Source of the DNA: Heteroscillospira sp050943935
GTDB taxonomy: Bacteria > Bacillota > Clostridia > Oscillospirales > Oscillospiraceae
Assembly (NCBI GenBank): GCA_050943935.1
Contig: JBMNQC010000009.1
Coordinates: 53,464-117,463, forward strand
Length of the DNA: 64,000 nt
Direction of reading: 5' to 3'
Shown here: positions 34,374-45,558 of the stretch, in pieces
How the letters are laid out: every line of letters starts with the position of its first letter
Numbering within the stretch: position 1 is the stretch's first letter
Made by a program: the position numbers and the translations under genes
The notes under the pieces: model-generated
Database searches by the model: none
What the model saw: the letters and a program-made list of their open reading frames with translations, nothing else
Told to the model about the DNA's origin: nothing

Positions 34374-34423
34374 ATCGGCTCCTCCTACAAAATTGGAAAA
34401 TTGGCCATTCCGGCTTTTAAATT

Positions 34424-34437
34424 ATGACGCAAGTCAT
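34424..34437. promoter_or_regulatory. palindrome upstream of the exporter operon
   Basis: ATGAC and GTCAT flank four bases (ATGACGCAAGTCAT), about 50 bases before the HlyD-like start. It may be an operator. I could not place a confident promoter here. Confidence 0.35.
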
Positions 34438-34503
34438 GGAAAAAAGTTCCCTCAATCCGCAAATAAATTTTATAAAAAGTTTAGATTTGGAAATATACAA
34501 AGC

Positions 34504-34545
34504 GGCGGCTCCGAGATTCCCTGCCCGGGATGCTCGGAACCGCCG
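34504..34545 (-). terminator. probable terminator of ftsZ
   Basis: A 12-bp stem (GGCGGTTCCGAG with CTCGGAGCCGCC on the minus strand) around a 14-base loop. The T-tract after it (CTTTGTAT) is poor. Confidence 0.55.
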
Positions 34546-34560
34546 GTTTAGTATATGATA

Positions 34561-35694
<1,134 letters not shown>

Positions 35695-35776
35695 GTTTGT
35701 TGCCTCCCGTTATTTTTTTATCCGGCAGAATGCCGCATGGGCGCCGGTTAAATTCTCTTTTAGTTTATCATTTTTC

Positions 35777-35805
35777 ATTTTATAACGATTTTGTATACAG
35801 GTCAA
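35777..35805 (-). promoter_or_regulatory. sigma-A promoter of ftsZ
   Basis: On the minus strand TTGACC (35800-35805) and TAAAAT (35777-35782) have a 17-base spacer. The transcript leader is about 75 bases. Confidence 0.78.
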
Positions 35806-35868
35806 TGCTTTTTTTCATTATTATGTGAACCGTATATGAATTTAATCTCAAATTTTCGGTTTTTTCCC

Positions 35869-36609
35869 TTATCGGGGTATATAATGCACCTTATCGTCTA
35901 TGGTCAAATCCAGCAGCGCCCGGTCTCCGGGGCTAAGCTGGGAAACCGCGGACAGGGCTTTCTGCACCTGATAGTCCAGTTCTTCCGTCAATGCAATGCG
36001 CACGGTGAAGCGGCCCATGTAGTCGAATTCAGCCTTGTCCTCACCGCTCAGCTCTATGCCCGTCACATATGGCAGCATACCATATCCGCCCATTATCTCC
36101 ATAAGCGTCGAGATTTCCTCGGCATAGTCGCCGGAAACCTGGGTGCCTATGATAGGGCTCTCCACCTGTATGCCCTTTATCTGGATCTTACCCGTGAGTT
36201 CCTCGGAGCTTATCTTTTCCAGAAAGCGCATGCTGTGGTCAAGACTCCAGAACTCGCCCTGGACGTCCATATATGCGATGGAATCGCTCTCGGTAATGCG
36301 TATGCGTATTTTGTTCGGCATTACGCGCTCTATCACGGCGTCGTCCACGGCGGGAAGCTTGGAGGTTATGCGGCTTGCCGCGCTGGAACGGTTGATGAAA
36401 AAGAGGCTGTCCCCCTCCTGTATGCCCGAGGCGGAAATTATCGCCCCGTCGGTATAGACCGTGCTGCCCACTACCTCAATACCGCTGACGCGGAACAGCA
36501 GGCTCATAAACAAAACTATAGCCGCGCAGACAAAGACAAATGGCAGAGGATTTCTGCTCCTTCTGCGTCTCTGTTGACTGCGCGGTCTGTTTTCCTGTGT
36601 ATCCGGCAT
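35869..36609 (-). CDS. ftsQ: cell division protein FtsQ/DivIB
   Basis: This 246-residue protein has an arginine-rich cytoplasmic tail, one membrane span (about 24-42, LPFVFVCAAIVLFMSLLF), and an extracellular POTRA domain from about 45 (VSGIEVVGSTVYTDGAIISA), followed by the FtsQ/DivIB beta domain. It bridges early and late divisome proteins with FtsL. ATG at 36609 follows AAAGGAAAG and lies 16 bases after murA. Confidence 0.88.
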   Translation of the reverse strand: MPDTQENRPRSQQRRRRSRNPLPFVFVCAAIVLFMSLLFRVSGIEVVGSTVYTDGAIISASGIQEGDSLFFINRSSAASRITSKLPAVDDAVIERVMPNKIRIRITESDSIAYMDVQGEFWSLDHSMRFLEKISSEELTGKIQIKGIQVESPIIGTQVSGDYAEEISTLMEIMGGYGMLPYVTGIELSGEDKAEFDYMGRFTVRIALTEELDYQVQKALSAVSQLSPGDRALLDLTIDDKVHYIPR

Positions 36610-36625
36610 AAGAATCTTTCCTTTT

Positions 36626-37870
36626 CTAGTGTATTTCAGCCCCCAGGGCGGTGAGTATTCCAACAGGGTCCTCATAGCCCCGGCGCAGGTGGCCGCTGTC
36701 CCGCAGTACGGTAATGCCTCCGGCGCCCAGCGCGGCTATCATAAGCGCCGCCGAGCCACGCAGGTCTGTAGCCGTCACGGGTGCTCCGTGTAGCTCCTGC
36801 ACTCCCCGGACTATGGCAACGCGCCCTTCAGTACTTATCTCCGCGCCCATTCTCTGGAGTTCCGGCACATGCCGGAAGCGGCTTTCAAACATATTTTCCG
36901 TAAATACCGATGTCCCCTCCGCTTTCAGCGTTGCCGCCATAAGCAGCGCCTGAGCGTCCGTTGGAAAGCCGGGATATGGTCTGGTGGATATGGGCTTAGG
37001 CGCCTTCAGAGTTCTGGGTGCACATATACTGATGGAGTCTCCATCCAGGTTTATATTGCAGCCCATCTCCGTAAGAGCCTGGATAACCGGGCGCAGATGC
37101 TCCGGTACCGCTCCGCGAACCGTTACCTCTCCCCCGGCCGAAGCCGCGGCGCAGAGCCAGGTGGCGGCTGCTATGCGGTCCGGCATAACCCGGTGTCTGA
37201 CCTCCGTACGCGGAGAAAAGCCGCTTATCACCACAGTACTGCTGCCGTCCCCCGTCACCTCCGCGCCCAAAGCCCGCAGAAATGCGGCCAGGTCACATAT
37301 TTCCGGCTCCCGGGCTGCGTTTGTTATGATTGTGGCGCCGCGGGCGCCGCATGCCGCAAGCATGATATTCTCGGTGGCTCCCACGCTTGGCAGAGCCAGA
37401 TTTATCTTTGCGCCGTGCAGTCCTTCGCTGCGGCAGATTATGTCTCCGCCCCGCTCGGTTATCTGCGCGCCCATTTCTCTGAGCGCGGAGAGATGCAGGT
37501 CTATGGGCCTGGGTCCCAGTTCGCAGCCTCCCGGCATGGCCATAACCGCCTCACCAAAACGTGCGAGCACGGCTCCCAGAAAAATGACTGATGAGCGCAT
37601 ACCCGCCATCAGCTCATGGGGTATACGGCTGTGACGTGCCGAAAACGAGTCTATGTAGATACTGCCGCCGTCACGGTGCACGCCGCATCCAAGACAGCGC
37701 AGTATGTCCAATGAGCCATCCACATCCCGCAGGTCGGGACAGCCCACAAGTTCGCTGCGGCATGGGCACAGCACGGCCGCAGCCATAATGGGCAGGACGG
37801 CGTTTTTCGCGCCCTGAGTATTCACAGTCCCGTGCAGTTCCCGGCCGCCCACTATACGCCAAATATCCAT
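36626..37870 (-). CDS. murA: UDP-N-acetylglucosamine 1-carboxyvinyltransferase
   Basis: This 414-residue MurA carries out the first committed step of peptidoglycan synthesis, joining PEP to UDP-GlcNAc. The substrate lysine is in TQGAKNAVLP near 22 and the catalytic cysteine in MPGGCELGPRPIDLH near 113, so it should be fosfomycin-sensitive by the usual mechanism. ATG at 37870 follows GGAGGAG. It lies between murG and ftsQ. Confidence 0.96.
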   Translation of the reverse strand: MDIWRIVGGRELHGTVNTQGAKNAVLPIMAAAVLCPCRSELVGCPDLRDVDGSLDILRCLGCGVHRDGGSIYIDSFSARHSRIPHELMAGMRSSVIFLGAVLARFGEAVMAMPGGCELGPRPIDLHLSALREMGAQITERGGDIICRSEGLHGAKINLALPSVGATENIMLAACGARGATIITNAAREPEICDLAAFLRALGAEVTGDGSSTVVISGFSPRTEVRHRVMPDRIAAATWLCAAASAGGEVTVRGAVPEHLRPVIQALTEMGCNINLDGDSISICAPRTLKAPKPISTRPYPGFPTDAQALLMAATLKAEGTSVFTENMFESRFRHVPELQRMGAEISTEGRVAIVRGVQELHGAPVTATDLRGSAALMIAALGAGGITVLRDSGHLRRGYEDPVGILTALGAEIH

Positions 37871-37933
37871 TTTATCTCCTCCGCAAGCTGGATTTGCTCC
37901 ATACTATGCGGAAGGCGCGGTAAATGACAGCTC

Positions 37934-39064
37934 TTATTTTTTCCCGGAATTGCGCTGTGTAAGCTCCAGCACAATAGCAGCTATCTCATCGGTGGCCTTT
38001 GAATTGCCCTGAGTGAGCATATTTTTGCCCATGGCCTCCAGCGTTACGCCGTCCTTCAGCAGGGTGCGGATATCGCTCAGAATACTCTCGGCCGAAAACT
38101 CTCCCTCCAGCAGGACTCGTGCAGCTCCGGCGCTCTCCATAACCCTGGCGTTCTTCTCCTGATGGTTATTTGTAACGTTGGGAGACGGCACCAGAATGGC
38201 GGGCTTACCCAGCACGGCCAGCTCCGACAGGGTGGATGCTCCGGCGCGGCACATCACCAGGTCGGCCGCCTCCATAACAAGAGGCATGTTGTAGATATAT
38301 TCGCGCACATCCACTCCGGCCTTGCCGTCGGCGCCGGCAGACTTAAGCCGCTGAGCAAAGCTGCTGTAGCCCCGCTTTCCGGTGGCGTGTATAAGAGAAA
38401 ACTCGCCCGGCTCCATGGCGCAGATAAGCTCGGCCATTACCCTGTTCATGTGGTCCGCTCCCAGAGAGCCCCACACAGAAACCACAAGGGGTTTTTCCGC
38501 AGGCAGTCCCAGCTCGGCCTTGGCTTCGGCCTTGGTCATGTCCGTGAACTCGCAGCGGACAGGGGTGCCGGTAACCTCAACCTTTTCCTTTTGCGCGTAA
38601 TTGCCGCGGCTCTCCTCAAAGCCCACAAGTATCTTATCCACCTTGCCCGCCAGCATTTTGGTGGTGAGTCCCGGCACGGCGTTGGATTCGTGCACCAGAG
38701 TAGGCACTCCCAGCTTCGCAGCCGCGGCCAGCACGGGATAGCAGACATATCCGCCGGTGCCCACAGCAACATCTGGCCTGAAATCGCGGATTATGCGCTT
38801 TGCCTCCGCTGTGGCGGAAAAGACGTTTTTGACTGTTTTAAGATTATGCACTATCATTTTCGGCTTAAAGCTGCGGCGGAGATTTGTGATTGTGATAGTG
38901 GCTATATCGTAACCCTCCCGGGGTACAAGCTCTGTCTCCATATTGCCCTTGGCGCCTACAAACAGTATTTCCGCGTCGGGCATAAGCTCGCGCAGTTTTC
39001 CGGCAACGCCAAGCGCGGGGTTGATGTGTCCCGCGGTGCCGCCGCAGGTAAACAGAAATCTCAT
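37934..39064 (-). CDS. murG: lipid II synthase MurG
   Basis: This 376-residue GT-B glycosyltransferase on the inner membrane face adds GlcNAc to lipid I. It shows FTCGGTAGHINPAL at the N-terminus, GTGGYVCYPV near 97, and the donor-site blocks CRAGASTLSELAVLGKPAI and NHQEKNA in the C-terminal half. GGAGG precedes the ATG. It follows ftsW by 24 bases. Confidence 0.97.
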   Translation of the reverse strand: MRFLFTCGGTAGHINPALGVAGKLRELMPDAEILFVGAKGNMETELVPREGYDIATITITNLRRSFKPKMIVHNLKTVKNVFSATAEAKRIIRDFRPDVAVGTGGYVCYPVLAAAAKLGVPTLVHESNAVPGLTTKMLAGKVDKILVGFEESRGNYAQKEKVEVTGTPVRCEFTDMTKAEAKAELGLPAEKPLVVSVWGSLGADHMNRVMAELICAMEPGEFSLIHATGKRGYSSFAQRLKSAGADGKAGVDVREYIYNMPLVMEAADLVMCRAGASTLSELAVLGKPAILVPSPNVTNNHQEKNARVMESAGAARVLLEGEFSAESILSDIRTLLKDGVTLEAMGKNMLTQGNSKATDEIAAIVLELTQRNSGKK

Positions 39065-39088
39065 AATTTTTCCTCCATGCCCGCGTCT

Positions 39089-40258
39089 CTACCTTCTTCG
39101 TGAGGCGCAGAGTATAACGCCCATTTCGGCCATTTGTATCAGCAGCGCTGTTCCGCCATAGCTGAAAAAGGGCAGCGATATGCCTGTACAGGGCACAAGA
39201 TTGGTGCATACTGCCATATTAAGCAGCACCTGCATGGCCAGAAGCGTGGTGAGCCCTGCGCAGACAAGCAGGCTGTAGCGGTCAGGGCAATGCATGGCTA
39301 TCCAGTAGCCCCGGATAATGAGCAGAGCGAACAGCAGCACAAGCAGCAGCGCGCCGATGAATCCCATTTCCTCACACCAGACCGAAAAAATAAAGTCGTT
39401 GTGCTCCTCCGGCAGATACAGATACTTCTGCCGGCTCTGTCCCAGCCCCAGTCCAAGCAGTCCTCCCGAGCCTATGGCATACAGGGATTGTATGGTCTGC
39501 CAGCCCTTCCCCGTCGCATCTGCAAAGGGGTCAAGCCAGGCGGTAATTCGAGAGGAGGCGTGGGCAAATTTTGTAACCACCACGACCCCGGCTGCCGACA
39601 GAATAAAGGCGCCTCCCACGAACCAGTACAGTCTGGCTCCGCCCAAAAACAGCATGACCGCGCCTATGCCCAAAATAATGATGGATGCGGATATATGAGG
39701 CTGGAGAAGCAGAAGGCCCACTATCCCCACCAATATTGCCGCGAACGGCAGTATGCCCCAGCGAAATGTGCGCATTTTGGCTCCGAAGGCGCAGATCATA
39801 TTTGCGAAGGCCAGTACCACGCCTATTTTGGCTATCTCAGAGGGCTGAAAGGTAATAAAGCCCAGGCTTATCCAGCGCTGTGCTCCGCCGGAGCTTACGC
39901 CTATGACCGGCACAAGAGCAAGCAGCACAAATGACAGGCCAAGCACCAGGCCGGAGACTTTTCTGTAAAAGGCCATGGGCAGCCCCGAGCAGACAAACAT
40001 GACGAACACGCCGCCTACTGCAAAGATAAGCTGGCGGATGAAATAATAGGCGGCGTTTCCTCCCGTCTCGCGCTCCAGGTCGTAGTAGGCCCGGGCAAAG
40101 CTGGAGGAAAACACGGTTATAACGCCCATTATCAGCAGCATGAGCGTAAGTATGGCGAAAGGCAGGTCTATAAGTCCCGCCGAGTGCGGTACGCTGTCTC
40201 TTGTCCCCGAGATTGGGGTACTGCTGTATACAACAGCTTTTTTTCCGGCAGCAGCCAA
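39089..40258 (-). CDS. ftsW: FtsW/SpoVE SEDS glycosyltransferase
   Basis: This 389-residue SEDS-family protein has about ten membrane segments and polymerises lipid II with a partner class B PBP. Conserved blocks are SSGGAQRWISLGFITFQPSE (near 125) and EEHNDFIFSVWCEEMGFIG (near 280), plus PFFSYGGT near the end. The TTG start at 40258 follows GGAGG by nine bases. It may serve division, spore cortex (SpoVE role) or both; this window shows only one copy. Confidence 0.93.
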   Translation of the reverse strand: MAAAGKKAVVYSSTPISGTRDSVPHSAGLIDLPFAILTLMLLIMGVITVFSSSFARAYYDLERETGGNAAYYFIRQLIFAVGGVFVMFVCSGLPMAFYRKVSGLVLGLSFVLLALVPVIGVSSGGAQRWISLGFITFQPSEIAKIGVVLAFANMICAFGAKMRTFRWGILPFAAILVGIVGLLLLQPHISASIIILGIGAVMLFLGGARLYWFVGGAFILSAAGVVVVTKFAHASSRITAWLDPFADATGKGWQTIQSLYAIGSGGLLGLGLGQSRQKYLYLPEEHNDFIFSVWCEEMGFIGALLLVLLFALLIIRGYWIAMHCPDRYSLLVCAGLTTLLAMQVLLNMAVCTNLVPCTGISLPFFSYGGTALLIQMAEMGVILCASRRR

Positions 40259-40322
40259 GCCGAAACACCTCCAGTCAGATAATCCCGTACATGAAGGCTA
40301 TCTCTGTTTCGCCTTTTAAATT

Positions 40323-41336
40323 CTACAGCTGATATCGCGCGTATACTGCAAAGAAGGACAGCAGCGCCGTGCAGACGGAAATTCCGGTGAACAGGCAGAA
40401 AAGCTCCTTTTCCTTCCACTTCTTGCCCGACCATCCGCCCATCTCAAGATGGTGGTGGAAGGGTGCCATGCGGAACACACGCTTGCCGTGGCTCAGCTTG
40501 AAATATGTGACCTGTATAATGTCGGAAAGAGTCTCAACAATATACATAAAGCCCAGGGGCACCAGAATAAGAGGCATATCCATGGCAAAAGCCATGGCGC
40601 ACACGGCGCCGCCCAAAAACAGGGAGCCGGTATCGCCCATGAACACCTTGGCGGGGTTGAAGTTGTATATCAGAAAGCCCATCAGTCCACCGGTAAGGCC
40701 GGCGGCAAAGATGCCCAGAGCTGTATAATCCGCGCCCCAGGCCATGCAGATGGCGGAATAGGCTATGAACACGGGTATGCTGGTGCCGGTTGCAAGACCG
40801 TCCACACCGTCGGTGAGGTTCACGGAGTTCACCGTGCCCACTATTACGAAGGCTGCGAATATGACATACACAGTCTCCGGCACGGGGATGGTCTTTCCCG
40901 CAAAGGGGATATAGAGGTTGGGCGTCACATGGCCGAAGTTGCGCAGCAGGAAGATGAAGGCTATGGCCACCACGAGCTGCAGCAGGAACTTTTTCTTGGC
41001 CGTAAGACCCAGATTCTGCTTCTTGCGGAGCTTCTCATAGTCGTCCAGAAATCCTATTGCGCCGAATATAAGCGAAAAGGCCAGCACAAAAATATGGACA
41101 TAATTGCCCGAGAGCATCTCGCCGAAGCCTACTGTAATGCACACCACGCTCACCGCGGCGATGAACATCAGTCCGCCCATGGTGGGCGTGCCGGACTTGG
41201 ACATATGCCACACGGGGCCGTCCTCACGGATGGCCTGACCGGCCTTTATACGGCGCAGATACGGCACCAGGAAATATCCTATGCCGGACGACACTATGAA
41301 AGCGAGCACAAAAGCTGTTATTAGCTTTATTGTCAT
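40323..41336 (-). CDS. mraY: phospho-N-acetylmuramoyl-pentapeptide transferase
   Basis: This 337-residue multi-pass enzyme makes lipid I. It shows GTPTMGGLMFI near 50, LGFLDDYEKL-like GAIGFLDDYEKLRKK near 95, SVNLTDGVDGLA near 172, FMGDTGSLFLGG near 230 and the HHHLEMGGW motif near 293. It lies 19 bases after murE with no murF between, unlike the usual order. Confidence 0.97.
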   Translation of the reverse strand: MTIKLITAFVLAFIVSSGIGYFLVPYLRRIKAGQAIREDGPVWHMSKSGTPTMGGLMFIAAVSVVCITVGFGEMLSGNYVHIFVLAFSLIFGAIGFLDDYEKLRKKQNLGLTAKKKFLLQLVVAIAFIFLLRNFGHVTPNLYIPFAGKTIPVPETVYVIFAAFVIVGTVNSVNLTDGVDGLATGTSIPVFIAYSAICMAWGADYTALGIFAAGLTGGLMGFLIYNFNPAKVFMGDTGSLFLGGAVCAMAFAMDMPLILVPLGFMYIVETLSDIIQVTYFKLSHGKRVFRMAPFHHHLEMGGWSGKKWKEKELFCLFTGISVCTALLSFFAVYARYQL

Positions 41337-41355
41337 TAGTTGGTTCCCCCGATTA

Positions 41356-42822
41356 TTATTTCTCCTTTTTTGCAGCGCGCAGAGCCAGATGCTCCGCCAC
41401 TATCTCCCGTTCATCCATGTGATGCTTGGTCTTTCCTATTATCTGATAGGTCTCGTGGCCTTTGCCCGCAAGGATAATAATATCATTGGAAAGATGATTG
41501 TCAATAGCGTAAGCGATAGCTTCACGCCGGTTTTCTATCACAACATATGGCGTGCGTATGCCCTTCATTCCGGCCAGGATGTCATCCAGAATAGCTTTCG
41601 GCTCCTCAGTACGTGGGTTATCCGAGGTGACAATGACGAAATCAGCGTACTTTGCGGCTATGGCGCCCATTACAGGGCGCTTTGTGCGGTCACGGTCGCC
41701 GCCGCAGCCGAACAGGAGCACCACCCGTCCCTCGGCGATATCCCTCATTGACCTCAGCACATTTTCCAAAGCATCGGGAGTGTGGGCGTAGTCTATGAGT
41801 ATGTGGTAGTCGCCGTCTGTGGGAACTACCTCCACCCTGCCCTTCACTCCGTGGGCTGAGCGCAGAGCCTGAGCGCAGCCGGCCAAATCCAGATTCAGGC
41901 ACAGGCAGCAGGCCAGCACGCCCAGAGCGTTGTATACGGAAAAACGTCCGGGTATCGGCAGATTCACTCTAGCCAGACCGTCTGTGCCGTGCAGGGCCAC
42001 AAACTTAACCCCGCTGGGGCTTATACGCAGATCGTTTGCAATGAGATCGCCCTCCATGCTGTCTACGGAGTAGCGCAGAACGGGGCATTCTGCCCGCTCC
42101 AGCATATAGGGCGCCCACTCGTCGTCAAGATTTACCGCGCCCATGTCGCACTGGGAAAACAGCAGGGCCTTGGCCTGCGCGTAGTTCTCCATAGTGCCGT
42201 GAAAGTCCAGATGGTCCTGTGTAAGATTTGTAAACAGGCCCACAGCGAAACGTATACCCGCCACCCGGTCAAGGGCCAGAGAGTGGGAGGAGACCTCCAT
42301 AACCACATGGGTACAGCCCTCGTCGGCCATTTCGCGAAACAGCTTATGCAGCTCATATGATTCCGGAGTGGTCCTCTCCGTGGGCAGCTCCCGGTCGCCT
42401 ATCATATTGCTGTTGGTGCCTATCAGCCCGACTTTTGCGCCGCAGACCTCCTCCAGAACATGCTTGAGAAGCAGAGTAGTGGTAGTTTTGCCGTTGGTGC
42501 CGGTCACGCCTATCATGGTCATGCCTCCGGCCGGATTGCCGAAATATGTCCGTGACATGAGCGCCAGGGCAAGGCGGCTGTTGGCGACGCGTACGAAAGG
42601 CACGCCGTCGTCCATGCGCAGCTGGCAAACCACCGCAGCCGCTCCCCTCTCCATAGCGGAGGCTATGTATTTATGTCCGTCGGTCTCAAAGCCGACTATG
42701 GCTACAAACACATCTCCTGGCTCTACGGCACGGGAGTCGTAGCGTATGCAGCCCACTTCCATTTCCAGGTCGGCGCTGTTCTCCAGTACCTGTACCCCTT
42801 CCAAAAGCTCTTTGAGTTTCAT
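41356..42822 (-). CDS. murE: UDP-MurNAc-tripeptide synthetase
   Basis: This 488-residue Mur ligase adds the third residue of the stem peptide. The ATP loop is GVTGTNGKTTTT near 108, with TNLTQDHLDFHGTM near 205. The amino acid-selecting motif is SDNPR near 405, the DNPR form of enzymes that add meso-diaminopimelate rather than lysine. ATG at 42822 follows GGAGGAATAAAA. It lies in the middle of the dcw cluster. Confidence 0.96.
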   Translation of the reverse strand: MKLKELLEGVQVLENSADLEMEVGCIRYDSRAVEPGDVFVAIVGFETDGHKYIASAMERGAAAVVCQLRMDDGVPFVRVANSRLALALMSRTYFGNPAGGMTMIGVTGTNGKTTTTLLLKHVLEEVCGAKVGLIGTNSNMIGDRELPTERTTPESYELHKLFREMADEGCTHVVMEVSSHSLALDRVAGIRFAVGLFTNLTQDHLDFHGTMENYAQAKALLFSQCDMGAVNLDDEWAPYMLERAECPVLRYSVDSMEGDLIANDLRISPSGVKFVALHGTDGLARVNLPIPGRFSVYNALGVLACCLCLNLDLAGCAQALRSAHGVKGRVEVVPTDGDYHILIDYAHTPDALENVLRSMRDIAEGRVVLLFGCGGDRDRTKRPVMGAIAAKYADFVIVTSDNPRTEEPKAILDDILAGMKGIRTPYVVIENRREAIAYAIDNHLSNDIIILAGKGHETYQIIGKTKHHMDEREIVAEHLALRAAKKEK

Positions 42823-42844
42823 TTTTATTCCTCCATGGGAAAGG

Positions 42845-45118
42845 TTAATATCTTCCCAGCTCGCTGGCATCCAGGAGCGAAACTTCTATTATCGTACCGG
42901 CGCTCACCTCGGCGCCCGCAGGTATGCTCTGACCCGTCACGCTCTCTCCCGCGCCGTATGCTCCGGAGCGCAGGAACAGCCCCTGCTCGGCCAGGGCCTC
43001 CTCCGCCTCCTGCACGGTCATGCCGTTCATATCGGGCACACGCCCGGTTTGCATGGCCTCAGCTCCATCTGTGCACAGGATAACGGAGCTGCCGGGGGCT
43101 ATGCTCATGCCCGGCTCGGGCAGCTGTGATATTACCGTGTCTCCGCTGCCAAGCACCCTGGCGCTGAGTCCGGCTGCGCGCAGGGAGCTCTCGGCCTTCT
43201 CCACACTCATGCCGCTCAGAGCGGGTACGGTACGGCTTAGCTCCTCAAGCTCCTCCGGACTGTAATTGGGCTCTATGCCCATATACGGAAGAGCATCGGC
43301 AAAAAATTTCCCCACAGTAGGCGCGGCCATCTGTCCGCCGCTAACATATACCCCGCTGTCGCCGGGGGTATCCAGCAGCACAAGCACGGCTATGCGCGGG
43401 TCATCCATGGGGGCCACGCCGACAAAGGAGACGATATATTCCTTTTTATCCGCGTTTATGTTCTGGGCCACCTTCTCGGAGGTGCCGGTCTTGCCGCCTA
43501 TGCGGTAGCCTGCAACCGCGGCGTTTTTGCCGGTTCCCTCTTTCTTGTCGCCAACCACCTGCTCCAGAGCCTCGCGCACTATGGCGCTGGTCTCGGCGCT
43601 TATCACCTGGCGCACTTTTGTGGGCTCGGTGACTGACAGGGTGTTTCCGTCCGCATCGCGCACCTCGCGCAGAACATAGGGTTTCATGAGGTTCCCGCCG
43701 TTTACGCATGCGCTCACAGCGGTGATAAGCTGCAGGGGCGTTATGTTGAAAGTCTGTCCGAAGGATGCGGCTGCAAGCTGGCTGAGGTTTTCCTTGTTGA
43801 AAAAAACCTCCTCAGGCCACCATATGCTGCCGCTCTCACCATACAGGTCCAGACCGGTTTTATCGAAAAATCCAAAGTTCCGGGCGTATTCATAAAACTT
43901 CTCGGCGCCCACCCGCAGGCCGATATTTACAAAGGCCACATTGCAGGAGTGCTGCAGGGACTGTATGAGGCTCTGAGAACCGTGGCCGCCGCTTTTCCAG
44001 CACTTGGCCGGAGTATTGCGCCCCTGTACGGCTATGCTGCCGCCGCAGTAAAAGCTGTCCGCCTTTGTTACGGCTCCGGAATCCAGCGCCATGGCGAGGG
44101 TAATTATCTTAAAGGTGGAGCCCGGCTCATAGGTATCGCTCAGCGCCTTGTTGCGCCACTGCTTCTGCTGGGCGGCAGAGAGCAGCTCCCCACGCTTATC
44201 CGCATCCGGCTCAGCCAGTATCTCCTCCATAAGGTCTTCGTCCACCCTCTGGTAGTTATTCAGGTCAAAATCACCCAGGCTGGCCATGGCCAGTATCTCG
44301 CCGGTGTTCACATCCATGACGATGCCCCCGGCGCCGTTGCGCACATCGTAATCCTCGGAGGCCTGTTTAAGGTGCTTCTCCAAATAATACTGCAAACCGG
44401 AGTCAATAGTCAAGACATGGTCGTTTCCGCTTCGTGCGTCCCGGTATTCCTCGAAGTTTGTGAAGAGCATATCTGTTCCGGCGGAGTTCTTGGCCCGAAC
44501 CACCCGTCCGTTAGTGCCTGTAAGCCCGGCGTCGTAATAGGCCTCCACCCCGCTGAGGCCGCTGTTTTCAATACCCACAAAGCCCACCACATGGGATGCG
44601 AGGGTGCCGCCGGGGTAGCAGCGCTTGGTATCGGTTTCTATTTTTATACCATTAAGGCTGTGCTCATTTTTAAAGGCCCGCACCCGCGCCGCGGTATTCT
44701 CGTCCACCTTTACTGCTACGGTCTTGTACCACGAGGAGCGGTCTCCGGCCTTTTCGGCTATGCTCTCGGCGGAAACCCCCAGTATCTCGGCAAGGCCGCT
44801 TGATATAAGCTCCACATCTTCACCGTAAACAGCTATCTCCACAGGGCTTATGTATATCGTATCGGCTGTGGCGCTCATTGCGAGGATATGCCCGCTGCGG
44901 TCATATATTGTGCCGCGGTGGGCGGTAATTGTGGTACTTCTCAGCTGCTGCTCAATGGCGCGGCTCTCATACAGCTCGTGATCCAGCACCTGAAGCCTGA
45001 ACAGGCGCACGCCTACGGCCGCGAACGCGGCAACGCCGCACACAATGAGCAAAAACAAGGTGCGGCGCAGCATCATCCTGCTGGGGCGTCTGTTGGAACG
45101 ACTATTTTCTTCAGACAT
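42845..45118 (-). CDS. ftsI: class B penicillin-binding protein, FtsI/SpoVD type with two PASTA domains
   Basis: This 757-residue transpeptidase has one N-terminal membrane span (about 17-40), a dimerisation domain, a transpeptidase domain with the active-site serine in EPGSTFKI (near 350), SCN near 405 and KTGTS near 570, then two C-terminal PASTA repeats (VPALSGMSVEKAE; VPDMNGMTVQEAE). PASTA tails mark the SpoVD/PBP2B group; it may act in division, spore cortex synthesis, or both. ATG at 45118 follows GGAGGTTTG. Confidence 0.94.
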   Translation of the reverse strand: MSEENSRSNRRPSRMMLRRTLFLLIVCGVAAFAAVGVRLFRLQVLDHELYESRAIEQQLRSTTITAHRGTIYDRSGHILAMSATADTIYISPVEIAVYGEDVELISSGLAEILGVSAESIAEKAGDRSSWYKTVAVKVDENTAARVRAFKNEHSLNGIKIETDTKRCYPGGTLASHVVGFVGIENSGLSGVEAYYDAGLTGTNGRVVRAKNSAGTDMLFTNFEEYRDARSGNDHVLTIDSGLQYYLEKHLKQASEDYDVRNGAGGIVMDVNTGEILAMASLGDFDLNNYQRVDEDLMEEILAEPDADKRGELLSAAQQKQWRNKALSDTYEPGSTFKIITLAMALDSGAVTKADSFYCGGSIAVQGRNTPAKCWKSGGHGSQSLIQSLQHSCNVAFVNIGLRVGAEKFYEYARNFGFFDKTGLDLYGESGSIWWPEEVFFNKENLSQLAAASFGQTFNITPLQLITAVSACVNGGNLMKPYVLREVRDADGNTLSVTEPTKVRQVISAETSAIVREALEQVVGDKKEGTGKNAAVAGYRIGGKTGTSEKVAQNINADKKEYIVSFVGVAPMDDPRIAVLVLLDTPGDSGVYVSGGQMAAPTVGKFFADALPYMGIEPNYSPEELEELSRTVPALSGMSVEKAESSLRAAGLSARVLGSGDTVISQLPEPGMSIAPGSSVILCTDGAEAMQTGRVPDMNGMTVQEAEEALAEQGLFLRSGAYGAGESVTGQSIPAGAEVSAGTIIEVSLLDASELGRY

Positions 45119-45168
45119 ATCAAACCTCCGGAGGCAAAAGCCAGTCTCTGAAAAGCATACGGCTAACA

Positions 45169-45558
45169 TCAGCCGAAATATTCCCAGATAGTTTTATGCT
45201 CCTCCAATTTGGTCTGATATGCCGGGTACAGTACCGTACAGTCACCGCCGCCCTGGGCAAGCACAGCATCGGCTTCTCCCGGCGGGACCATTTGCAGCGC
45301 TTCGGCCGCATCGGCTATACGCCCCGGCGACCACAGCTCCGCATGGCGCGCGGCTGCCAGGCGTTCCTCGGCGCGCAGGACCTCCAGCTGCTCGTTCAGC
45401 CTTGCGGTCTCATCGGACAGCGCGGTTATACCGATTCTGGCCGCAATGGTAAGTACATACACCCCTGCGCAGAACAGCACGGCGCAGCACATTGCCGCAT
45501 GCTTCATTCTGCGTACCCTGTTTTTGTAATTTCTCTTTCTCCCGCCCGTGCGGGACAA
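45169..45558 (-). CDS. ftsL: FtsL/DivIC-type septum formation protein
   Basis: This 129-residue protein has a basic cytoplasmic tail, one membrane helix (about 19-42) and a periplasm-side leucine-zipper-like coiled coil (ALSDETARLNEQLEVLRAEE). That topology and its place between rsmH and ftsI identify FtsL; sequence identity in this family is low. The TTG start directly abuts the rsmH TAA, with AAGGAG seven bases upstream. Confidence 0.8.
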   Translation of the reverse strand: MSRTGGRKRNYKNRVRRMKHAAMCCAVLFCAGVYVLTIAARIGITALSDETARLNEQLEVLRAEERLAAARHAELWSPGRIADAAEALQMVPPGEADAVLAQGGGDCTVLYPAYQTKLEEHKTIWEYFG